This document shows positions 1 through 9,516 of a DNA stretch of 64,000 nucleotides, piece after piece. Below the pieces are notes generated by a model that worked only from the letters and a program-made list of their open reading frames with translations, did no database searches and was not told the origin of the DNA. Position numbers and translations under genes: made by a program. This DNA comes from Neospora caninum Liverpool. Its lineage: Eukaryota > Apicomplexa > Conoidasida > Eucoccidiorida > Sarcocystidae. Each line of letters starts with the position of its first letter. The stretch's first letter is position 1. The stretch lies in the NCBI RefSeq assembly GCF_000208865.1, contig NC_018396.1, forward strand, positions 1,760,630 through 1,824,629, given 5' to 3'.

Positions 1-1125
1 GCGCGCAGGTAGGCAGCCGCCCCCGTTCGGATATTTGTTCAACACATAGCCGAAGAAAGCGATGCGCTTTGTAGGTCCTTGTTCAAAGGTTGGGAGTGTG
101 CTGGCGTGGAGAGAGAAAACGGTTCGGGGCAGATTCCAGCGCGCGGATCTACTTGGTGACGCAGCTGTAGTGTATCCCTGCTTCCAGATCAGCAAGAGGA
201 CCTCACACCTGACAAACGCGATTGAAGTTTGTTCCCCTGCTACCATTCTTGTCTTTTCTCTGGCTGAAAAAGATATTGAGAAGGCACGTAGCATTGCCAC
301 ACGGTGAACCAACCAGATTTGGTGCCGTTGATGATACCTCTGTGTGCCTGGGATCCTGCAACTAGCACGTAGAGAATACGACTACGTTCTCCTTATATGT
401 GCGCGTGTTACCGATATAAACTCTCCTTTCTCTGAACCGAGGATGCATCTTCGGTCACCAAATCTTGTCTTTTTGGACTTTCCTCGCGAAAGCCCGCCTC
501 AGTCGACCTGCAGCTAAAGCTGTTATTAGAAGAGTTCTTCCTTGTCCGGTGAAGCTTCGCTTTTAAAGATACGCCACAACACCTCGGCTCGGAGAGGGGA
601 GTGTCCGTGGAGGCGTATTTGTACTTTGTCTAAATTTACCACGCTGAAAGAGACGTGCGACTCCGCTCGTAGCGGAAACAGGTGTGATATTCCTACACTG
701 CACTCGACGGCAGCGGTGGTCCTCTTGCGCTCCGCTCAGGCAGGCCTTTCCCTCCACTACTCCTTTTCGAGATCTTGGGAAGAAAAGAAACTGAAGCGCA
801 GCAGGCAGCGCGACAGAGATCTTCCCGCCTTGCTCGACCGTTTTGCAAAGGAGCCGCGAACGGGGCTGTCCCCTGTGTCGAGAATCGGTTGCGGAAAACA
901 TCGTCGTCCAGGCGAACTCCGGAACACCAGCACTAGACGTGACCGTACCCAAGGAGATAAATAACACCGAACGCAGCCACACTTTTGCACTGAGGCCACG
1001 CGTCGCCTTCCAGGCGCGCGAGCCTACAGAGCATAAAGCGAGAAGTCTCTGTCGCGGTCGTCGCCCTCTTGCGTCGGCGTTTGACTCCGTTTAAGCAAGT
1101 ATCGCAGCTGGCTGCTTTCTTGTCA
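1..1125. other. No supported gene
   Basis: Only short overlapping open frames on both strands occur here (up to about 140 codons). None carries a recognisable motif or convincing splice context. The stretch is probably the 3' flank of the minus-strand model that ends at 1126, or ordinary intergenic sequence. Confidence 0.5.
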
Positions 1126-2589
1126 CTACAGCGTGGAACCTTCCAGTTCGTCGAGAAGCTGGTCCTCTGTTTTTCTGGAAAGCGCTAAATTTGCTCGTAT
1201 GCGCGGTCTGTGGGGGTTCGAAGCGCTCGGGGAGTTTCGGTCTAGGGTCTCTCTGATTTGGCGCAACATGCCTGCCTCCCAGCGCGTGCGGAACAGTCTT
1301 GACATCTTCCTCGCTGCCGCGCCCCCACTCTTACACTCACGGCGGAACCTGGCGTCGAACTCGGCGAACGTCGTGAACTTTTGTTGACCTTTCGTGTTTG
1401 CTGCTACGTTGTCGTGTCCTCCGTTCCCCTGCTTTTTTCCTGTGCGGGAGTCTCTCCGCGGTTCCTGATTCCGAGAGGCACGTACCCGCCTCGCGCGGCT
1501 TTTCTTGCTTCCGGTTGTAGGACGAAGATCGCGGCGGTTGCCGGCGAAAGAAATGCCTTTTTTCGTCCTGTTGGGAGGACGCGACGGGTTCCTTTGAGTC
1601 GCCTTGACCGTGGACGACCCTGTTCGCGAGGCTCTCGTCGCCGTGGCGGCCTTCCGGCCTTCCAACAGATGTCCGCCGCGTTTCGGTGTGCCAAAACATC
1701 GCTCGGACTCTGCACGGGGACCAGCACGGAAGGTAACTGGTGTTTGGACTGTGCTCCGAGGCGCCGTCTCTCGCACCGCGCGCGCTCGAGGAACGTTGTG
1801 GCGCGGAATAGTGGAAAGAACCCCTGCGCAGGTGAGAAACAGAGACTGGTTTTCGTGTTTTGCAGCCTGTTTAGGCGGTTCGCTCTCCCCGGTAAACGCG
1901 CTTTCCTTCCCTCAGCCGTGGTTCACACGGCTGAGGACCTTGACGCTACGCGCGCGTGTCTGAAATCGCGTGGTCGGTCGGTACTCAAAACTGCGAGCGA
2001 TTTCCAAAAGGGAAACCTCGGGTAGCTGAACGGGCGCTCTCATTTTCCAAGGTATTTATTCTGTAGGGTCATCGGGCAAATATTTCACGTGCATCAGGTA
2101 AATTCTGCGGGTTCACTCTTCCAGGGTCACCCCAGAACGAAGTCTCGTCCCAGTTGAGTTCGAGTCGCGAAATTCTGTGACTCGAGTTCCAGCGCATATA
2201 TACGTGAGTCCGGCTGCAGCGAGCTGCGGCGTGGCTGAGGGGCAAAACGTTTTTGTGGACGATAAAAAAGTACACCGAACCGGGGCCCAGGAGAAGTCGA
2301 GCGGAGGCGATGCCGCGCGAAGCGACAGGAACTGTTCATTTCCAGCGCGCTCGTTTCCCCAGCCTCTCTCACGCGTGTGCTCCCGTCTCTGCCTTCGCCT
2401 GGTCCTCTGTAGGAAAACGCCTCGGACAGGCCAGGCGCCTTTCGTGTTTCTCACTTCGCGTTTTTCCCAAATCCGTGACCGCGCCGGACTCCCGTGTCCC
2501 CTCTCTGTGCGTTCTCGACTCTCCGTTGCCCCAGCAAGCGCCTGCTGCACGAGGCGGTTCTCTCGGTCCGTTCGTGGTGAAGAGGACAT
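1126..2589 (-). CDS. Putative two-exon basic protein, unknown function
   Basis: The model has exon 1 at 2589-2373 and exon 2 at 1823-1126. Exon 1 starts at an ATG and ends in phase 1 before GTGAGA. Exon 2 follows a good acceptor (pyrimidine-rich, ending TGCGCAG) and adds the two bases that complete the codon, so the join stays open for about 304 aa. Most of exon 2 is Arg/Lys/Ser-rich and could be chance open frame in GC-rich DNA. The last 80 or so residues look more protein-like: TTFAEFDARFRREC, then a helical KMSRLFRTRWEAGML, ending in acidic DQLLDELEGSTL. No family is recognised. The start lies only about 100 bp from the plus-strand gene at 2693, so the two would be head-to-head. The C-terminal exon is better supported than the N-terminal one. 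Confidence 0.33.
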
Positions 2590-2692
2590 GGAGACGGCGC
2601 TCCTTCCCGCGAACGCAACACCCGAGTGCTGAGTGTCTGTAGAAGGCAGCGGGCCGGGCATCATCTTCATATCTCGAGCAGTACGACGCAGT

Positions 2693-5600
2693 ATGGAGAG
2701 GGAAGACGGCTCACCTTCCCGGTTCTCTCTCGACGTGAAGACAGAGGCGTTGCGATGTCACAGAAAGAGAGAACTGGAGGCGGACCCGAGGCCCGGCCGC
2801 CAGCCGGGCTCGGCAGACGAGCCGGCGACAGAGCCGAAAGGCCTTCCTCCCTCTCCTTGCCCGTCTCGCGTCAGCGCGGACGAGAAGGGCGAGAAAAAAC
2901 CGCGCCGTCTGCGTGAGGAACTTCTTTCTTCGCCGCGGCTGCAGGCGCCGGCGCCCAGGAGAGAGGGAGTCCGCGCCGCCAGCGCGTCTCCAGCAGGAAA
3001 GCACGACGCGTTTGCGTCGCAACAGACAGCAGGGATTTCGTCTTCAGACGGAAAAGACCAAGAGAAAACCGGCCAACCGAGGAGCGGACCGGATCGAACG
3101 GGAGAGGGTACAGAGACATCCGCGCGAAGCTGCATAGAGCGAGGGGGGCGAAGCCCCCTCGAGGGTCTTCCTTCCGGGTGTATGTACACTCTGTTCTCCT
3201 GCTTCGACGTAAGTCAGGTAGCCGAACTGCGACTTCTCTCACGGACCATAAAGGCGGCGGTGGACGCGCCGTGCTCTCTGCGTGGCTGTACGTCCTTGAC
3301 TGTGACGTCCAGACTCGCCGCCACGGCCCGGAGGGGAATCCTTGGTCATCACAAACAGCGCGTGCCGTCTGCTTCGTTGTTTTGGTGGAGGATGCTGGAC
3401 CGGCAGCCGCATTTGCGGCGACTCGTTATTTGCCGGGACGCACTCGGCTTCTTTGAAGGTAGCGAACAAACCGATTTGCCTCCCTCGCATGCTCTCCGGT
3501 TTCTGCTTCTTCTTCTCCGTCATAGTGCTACGCTCCTCGACACAGTCAAGATCACTTCCCCGGATCTTCAGTGCCATCGCCTCGTCGACTGGGGTGTACT
3601 GACCCCTCAGCCGACCCCGTCTCGCGCTCGAGACGAAGACGAGATGCGCGCTACGGAGCCGGAGAGGGGGGAGCGACGATCAGGGCCGGCGGCTGTCGAC
3701 CCTGGCGCGACTCCCGCCGACGGAGATGAAACCGAGGAAGACGTGCGGGAGACGGGAGACAGCAGCTCTGGAGAAGCATCAGACAAGGGAGAAGAGCTTG
3801 AAGAGGGGGGACGGCAGGCAGAGGGATGCGGCTTTTCGGAGACATCCCCTTTTGCGTTTCACCATCCGTTTTCTGCTGCGAACGAAGACGCCAATGGTAC
3901 TCTGATGAAAGACAGACATACGGCTATTCCGCAGGCGCTGCGCGGCGCACGATCGGATTCTTCGCTTCCGTCCCTGTTCGGAGATGCATCGTCGAACAGT
4001 GTATCGGTGCCTGACTGGTTCTGCAGTGGATCGAATCCACCTTCCCCTGCGTCTAGGCGGTTTCTCTCTTCCCTCGACGCCGCGCCTTCCCGCAGCCCTG
4101 CTCCGTGGGTACTTCCTGCGACCGCTGTCGGCGACTTCAGTGCATGCGCGTTGCCGTCGTCTCATTCCCCGGTTCTCTCGTCTCCTCTTTCTCTGCCTGC
4201 AACGACGTTTCCCCAGTTGACTTCTCTCTCGGTCTCCGGATGCCACGCTTTCTTCTGGCTGCGGCTGTTGTCAAACTGTAGCTTCCCGTCGTGTCGCACC
4301 TTTTCGCTCGTTTGTCAGTGTCCCCGCGTGCACGTGTCTCTGGCTCTGGGTACTGGCGAAAAAGTCGATCTGCGCCATCCTCTCCGGCTGCACGAACAGA
4401 GCGCGGCGAGTCTCCAGGGGGCCTCAGGAGAAGCGGAATTGGTGAAGCTTCTTCTGTCTATGCCGCTTCTCCAGTTTCTCCGTGTAGAAACTCGCCTTCC
4501 GGTGTCACGCCGGGTTTGGCGCGCCGTCTTGGGGTGTACGTACACCGCGTCAAACGGAGAAGAGCGGCGGTTTCCAGGTTTGTCGTATCTAACGGACCTC
4601 GCCATCAGGGACCGCTCCATCCTTCACCTTGCGGACGTCGTCCACGAAATCGCGAACGCGCCTCCTCAGCACGTTTTCCCGCAACCTTCGGACAGATCGT
4701 CGTCTTCCGAGGACGCTTTCGCACTTGCAGGCACAGAAGATTCCCGAGCGGTTTCAGAGCGCGCGTCCCTCGTTTTCCCGAGTGGCGCGGCTCCGCGGGC
4801 CGGAGCCCCTGGGATGCCCCGAGACGTTCTTGGTCGAAGATGCAGGTGTCGCCTAAAGAGGCTGTCCTGCAGCCCGCTTGGCGGCGACCTCGGAAAAATT
4901 CCGTCCGTTGCGTTGGCCAGTTTAGAGGTTCTGATGCGCGCGTTTCCTGACTGTCAGTTCGTCCTCGACAACTTCGCGGCCGGCTGCGTGGGCCCCGCTG
5001 GAGGAGGGGCACACGCACGGGAGAGACGACCTGAAGAAGACGTCGCGAAACTTTTGCCGCGCATCCTGGGCAACGTCCAGCACCTCCACCTGAACTTTGA
5101 CGATCCGAACAACGATATTCCTCTCCTGGCTGACCAGGCGCTTCCAGAGCCGCGGGGCGCCGCGCCGGCTTTGCTTTCCTCTCCACCTCCGGTTCCCCTC
5201 TCAGCGTCTAGCCTGGCCCTGGCTCCGCATGCGCGGCGTGTCTCCATCGACTTTCTGCACTTTTCCCCTGACACACACCGAGGACTCTTCCGCTGCCGGT
5301 TCGGTTCGCTTCCGCCTGCTCAGCCCGCGTCTTCCGCCGCGCCGGCGACGCTTCGCGAGCGGTGCCCCCGAGGCCGCAGGCGCTGTCGCTGGCCGTCCTT
5401 CTGCGTCGAGGGTCTCCCGGAGCCGGAAAGCGCGTCGGGCTCGCCGCCGTGCACGCCTGGGCCTTCTGAGCGGAGCAGCGACGAAGAAGCGGACGCCGCG
5501 GCCTCGCCTGTAGACGGGCGGTCGCCGCAGAGGCCGTGCGATCCTCGTAGCGGCGTGTCTGCTGCGGACAGTAGCCCAGCCTCGCGTTCGGTCCTCGCGG

Positions 5601-6685
5601 CGCCGCTCGGTTCCCCCAACCAAGCCGCGCATGCCCCGGGACTCACAGAGAAGGACTGGCAGCTGACGATCGCAGAGCGCCACGTGTTGCAAGTTCTTCG
5701 GTCCGCTGCATTCCCCGCGTTTCTCTTGGCGCCTCAGCGGCCTCCGCGGTTTCTCGGCTTCGCGCCGAGCCGCGAGCGGCGCAGGCGACGCCAGAGAGAG
5801 ACCCGGAGCGGCGAAGAGCGAGACGCGCGGGCCCGGAGCTTCCTCGCGAGACGTCGGCGGACGCAGCGGCGGATCGACGCCGACCTGTTGCATGCGCTGT
5901 GCAGAGACGATGTGCTGCGCGAGAGGATCAAGGGGATCGAGCTCCGACTGGAAGAGCTGGCCGACTCGCCGCGAGCCGCCGCCCTCGTTTGGGCGCTCGT
6001 CGACCTTCAAAAGAAGAAGGAGAGGGAACGGAGACGCTGCTCGCGCGCGCATGCGTGGCGCCTGAGCGAGGGGGCCTTCGATATGGAAGGAACGTCCCTT
6101 CCAGCCAGCATGGAAGCCCGCGGGCGAAATTCGTCGATGGATGCGCCCTGCGGAGTGGCTCTGCGGAGTGGCAACGAAGGAGCAGAGACGGAAGAGTGCG
6201 GTGCACGGGCGGACGAAGTGGAAAATCTCGAGCCGCCGCGCCTCGAGATTCTGCGTCTGGGAAACCATCGATTCGGCCTCGACGAACTTCCCGCCTCCGC
6301 GCTCACTGAGCGCCGCTCCGAAGGGGACGCGTCGTTGGCGTGCAGCGGAGAGGGGCTAGGAGGCAGGCCTGGAGGAGCGGCTTCTCTCTCCAGCTCCCTG
6401 GCGTCGCCGGACCCGGGGAACGCAGCGGGGGCGGAAGGCGAGAAACTCGCTGCGCTGCTGACAGAGCTGTTGTCGTGGTATCCCGAACTGGCGACCGTCG
6501 AGGTCGAAGTGCCGCCCTTTCTGTACGACGACGAAGAAGACGAAGCTTGGCGGGAAGAACCGCCGCAGCTTCGAGCCGTGGAGCGGCTGTTGAAGTCGCT
6601 CGGCTTTGTGCGCTCGGGTGTAGAGACACTCGGTGCCAGCATGTACGAGCACGTCGTCATCTTCGAGCGACGCGCCAAGACGTGA
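2693..6685 (+). CDS. Large protein with F-box-like motif and leucine-rich stretches
   Basis: This is one uninterrupted frame of 1330 codons from ATG 2693. The frame is open a little further upstream, but only from a GTG, so 2693 is the first usable ATG. Residues 1-150 are charged and low in complexity. At about 156-190 the segment LEGLPSGCMYTLFSCFDV, followed by an RLLSRTIKAAVD helix, resembles the F-box pattern LP...L..IF..L....L..L..VSR. Later hydrophobic leucine-rich strips (LTSLSVSGC; GLSYLTDLAIRDRSILHL; RLEILRLGNHRFGLDEL) recall LRR units, separated by long Ser/Pro/Arg-rich inserts typical of coccidian proteins. F-box plus LRR proteins are usually SCF ubiquitin-ligase adaptors, but that role is inference and both motifs are divergent. 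The gene converges with the PWWP/CCCH gene at 9517-16304. No introns are needed, though a small in-frame intron cannot be excluded. Confidence 0.72.
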   Translation: MEREDGSPSRFSLDVKTEALRCHRKRELEADPRPGRQPGSADEPATEPKGLPPSPCPSRVSADEKGEKKPRRLREELLSSPRLQAPAPRREGVRAASASPAGKHDAFASQQTAGISSSDGKDQEKTGQPRSGPDRTGEGTETSARSCIERGGRSPLEGLPSGCMYTLFSCFDVSQVAELRLLSRTIKAAVDAPCSLRGCTSLTVTSRLAATARRGILGHHKQRVPSASLFWWRMLDRQPHLRRLVICRDALGFFEGSEQTDLPPSHALRFLLLLLRHSATLLDTVKITSPDLQCHRLVDWGVLTPQPTPSRARDEDEMRATEPERGERRSGPAAVDPGATPADGDETEEDVRETGDSSSGEASDKGEELEEGGRQAEGCGFSETSPFAFHHPFSAANEDANGTLMKDRHTAIPQALRGARSDSSLPSLFGDASSNSVSVPDWFCSGSNPPSPASRRFLSSLDAAPSRSPAPWVLPATAVGDFSACALPSSHSPVLSSPLSLPATTFPQLTSLSVSGCHAFFWLRLLSNCSFPSCRTFSLVCQCPRVHVSLALGTGEKVDLRHPLRLHEQSAASLQGASGEAELVKLLLSMPLLQFLRVETRLPVSRRVWRAVLGCTYTASNGEERRFPGLSYLTDLAIRDRSILHLADVVHEIANAPPQHVFPQPSDRSSSSEDAFALAGTEDSRAVSERASLVFPSGAAPRAGAPGMPRDVLGRRCRCRLKRLSCSPLGGDLGKIPSVALASLEVLMRAFPDCQFVLDNFAAGCVGPAGGGAHARERRPEEDVAKLLPRILGNVQHLHLNFDDPNNDIPLLADQALPEPRGAAPALLSSPPPVPLSASSLALAPHARRVSIDFLHFSPDTHRGLFRCRFGSLPPAQPASSAAPATLRERCPRGRRRCRWPSFCVEGLPEPESASGSPPCTPGPSERSSDEEADAAASPVDGRSPQRPCDPRSGVSAADSSPASRSVLAAPLGSPNQAAHAPGLTEKDWQLTIAERHVLQVLRSAAFPAFLLAPQRPPRFLGFAPSRERRRRRQRETRSGEERDARARSFLARRRRTQRRIDADLLHALCRDDVLRERIKGIELRLEELADSPRAAALVWALVDLQKKKERERRRCSRAHAWRLSEGAFDMEGTSLPASMEARGRNSSMDAPCGVALRSGNEGAETEECGARADEVENLEPPRLEILRLGNHRFGLDELPASALTERRSEGDASLACSGEGLGGRPGGAASLSSSLASPDPGNAAGAEGEKLAALLTELLSWYPELATVEVEVPPFLYDDEEDEAWREEPPQLRAVERLLKSLGFVRSGVETLGASMYEHVVIFERRAKT

Positions 6686-9516
6686 CGGAGACGACGCAGA
6701 GGGACAGAAGCCGAAACAGAGGGAAAGGCAGCGAAAAGGGGGGACGGCCAACACAGGCCGAAAACGAGCCTCTGGCAAATTCGAAAGGAATGAGAAAAAG
6801 ACGGAGGACAGGGACAGTGGGGAAAAAGACCAGGCACACAAACACCGGCAAGGACATCGTGGGAAACGCCGCGAATCTACCCTTGGACCGCCTGGGTGGT
6901 TTGCTCGATACTCAGCGTTTCGTTCGGAAGCACCAGGGCCGGGAAGCTCTGGGGGGGGGGGGGGGGCGTCTTTCCGGTTTTCATTTCCAGGCACAGTGAC
7001 TGCCTCACAGAGGTGGGTTTCCCCTGAGTTCGTCGAATGTCCGTGACGGACGCCGTGAGCTCCGCAAATGGCTGCATTTCGCTTCGTGTGAGTGTCTCCC
7101 GCAGAAGACAGGCCGTCCATCGCAACCGCGCCGGCGCCAGACCGATATGTAAACGGGGTGTTACGTGGTATGTATAGATTTGCAGATGTGTGAAGGTCAA
7201 ACTCTTGGCGCATCGCGCTGCCCAGGGTAGAAAACGCAGATTGTGTGTGGGCGCGGTGCGCGCCTTTCGTGCGTTCGAGGACAGGCTGTTATGGCCGCCT
7301 TTTTTCGTCGCCGTGTTTTCTGTAACCAAGCGGCGCTCACGATTCTGCCGCAGTCGAGGTCCGTGGGAGCGTCTTTTCAAAGGCGCAGGATAAGTGATGC
7401 CGTGGGCAGGGAACAGCCAGGACAGCGACAACCAAGAAGAGTTCTCGGGCGATCAACGGTCCCGTTCCACCTAAATGTCACCGTCGTTTCGGAGAACAGC
7501 CTCGAGGAAAAAACAAAGAGGAGACTTTGTCTGTATGTCATGCCGTCGCTACTGGTGCCTGGTACACCGTCTTCCCAAGAGTGTTGTGTTTGAAAAACCG
7601 GGGGGTGGGGGACACTCGTCGGTTTTTTTCGTGCACGTGCGTAGCCTTCTCTCTGGGTCAAGTCTCGATTTGGTGCTAAAACAATAACAGGTACTGAAGA
7701 CAGAAAACGCGTTCCATTCCGCATGCGCAAGAACCCCTCGCCCGCGCCATATACCTCAGGGGCGCGGGGCGCCGCTGTCAGGCATCTTCTTTTACTGCCC
7801 AGTTTCTGGATCATGACAGCGCACCGCTGCGAAAGCACTTTCCACTGCGGCATTCGGAGCAAGGAGAGCCCCGCAAATGCCGAGCACGCGTTGCGCGTTT
7901 GAGAGAAACTCGCGACGCTTCGATACGGGATTTTATCTGGTCGGCTAGACCCTGAGCGACAACCACGTTCTTTACGCGCCGTCGGGTGACCTCAGCCAGC
8001 ACCGATTTCTCACGCGGGTCTAGTGTGTCGAGTCTTACGCTTCGGTTTTAGCGATCGATCTTTTGCGCCTGCACACTTCTGCGCCCAACTCTCTCGACCG
8101 CCGCAGAAGGACAGTCGCGAGGCGTTTCCTGGATCTGTCAAAAACCCTCCGCCAACCACTGTAAAGCCTACACACATGTGCGCGTTTTCTGGTTTTCTTC
8201 AAAGAGCATACAGAGTGGACAGAGCCCCGCTTCGGCTGGTCCATAGATCAACTGCTTGCAGCGCATTTGCCTCGGAAGACGCGAGAGAGCCCGGTAGCCT
8301 CTGCCGTGCGCGCGGCGTATAGGACAGTTCCGTTCCAGCAGGCATGCGTATATGCAGGCTCGCAGCGGCCTTCCGCCGTGCTGAAACGGGAGGAATCTTC
8401 CTGCTTTCCAGCAGCGACGAACCGGGGAAAACGGCGTTTAAAGCGCGTCGACACATAGCGACGGCGGCGCTGAGTGCAACGGCGTTGCGAGAGTGTGAAG
8501 CGTGTCGCATCGTCTCGTACCTACGGCAGCTTTCAACAACGGAACGCCAAAACGCCCCCTCTTTGTTCCCCTCCAAGCGGAAGACACGGAACTCAACCCA
8601 GGAACGGCCCAGAAACGAACCACAACTTTTCTCGCACGCCGGAGCTCCGGATCACACAAGAATTATGTATGGGCGGAGAACGCGACGCAGCTCTGCGCGC
8701 AGCAATACTGGGCAAACGCACTCATACACACGCTCCCCCAAGGCATATCTGCAAGCTGGTTAGAGAGGCGGGCCCTCGCGGTCGGGCTGTCTACCTGCGC
8801 TTAATTAACTGTGAGAAATAACGGAAGCATCGAGAGCGATGTGCGGCGCCACGTGCGGTCGACCAAGGTGCTGGTCCCGACGCAAAACTCGTCGCCAGAG
8901 AGAGAGATTTGCCGAGGGAAGGGAAGAAGCCTTCTCCGTCGTCCCTGTCGACAGAGTGACAGAGACTGGTCGTGCTCTGTGACGCCACGAAGACAAAGAG
9001 AGGATCGAAACCCCGAAAGGCGAAAACAGTCCGCGAAAAAAGGCGCACGCCGGAGCTCCTCTGTTTCGAGAACTTTCCGAAAGAAGGAAGCGCAGGAGCG
9101 AGCACAAGACGGCGCAACAGCCTCCGTCGTTCTCAAGATCCGGGTGCACGGAAAGGCGGCATCGCCCCCGTCTCCTTCAGACTCATTTCCACACAGAGAG
9201 AGGGATCGGAGAGGAAAAGAGCATGACGGCGGCAACCCGACAGAGAGCGTGGCGCGCACGAGGGCCCATTTTAAAAAACTCGCGAGTGCACCTTTCCTCA
9301 TTCCTTTCACAAAAAACCGAGTCGACCGGCTGCGTCGATTCTCTACCGTCTTGATGCCGTGCCTCTCTCTCTCTGTCGCGTTCGCGTCTTTCGAGGGGTG
9401 CGTCGCGCGCGGCCCGAGTTCTCAGCACCTTTCAGAGTTCGTCGCCGTCCTTCGCTGACGAGGCTCGCGCTGTCCCTTATTTCTTCGCCTTTCCCACCGC
9501 GCTTCCTTTTCGCGGA
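6686..9516. other. Intergenic region between convergent genes (3' flanks)
   Basis: This 2.8-kb stretch separates the stop of the plus-strand F-box-like gene from the stop of the minus-strand PWWP/CCCH gene, so it should hold both 3' UTRs. Open frames are short and mutually overlapping. It contains a run of 16 G at 6951-6966. I see no convincing exon. Confidence 0.55.
6951..6966 (+). repeat. Poly-G tract (16 G)
   Basis: There are sixteen consecutive G on the plus strand, about 265 bp past the stop of the preceding gene. The tract could be length-polymorphic, form a quadruplex, or be a sequencing weak point. Confidence 0.9.

Noticed and set aside
2633..2692. Start of the F-box-like protein upstream of 2693
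   Set aside because: The upstream part of the frame has no ATG; it begins only at a GTG, which is not expected in this nuclear genome.
5201..6268. 355-codon minus-strand frame
   Set aside because: Antisense of the F-box-like gene; composition and lack of motifs indicate a shadow frame.
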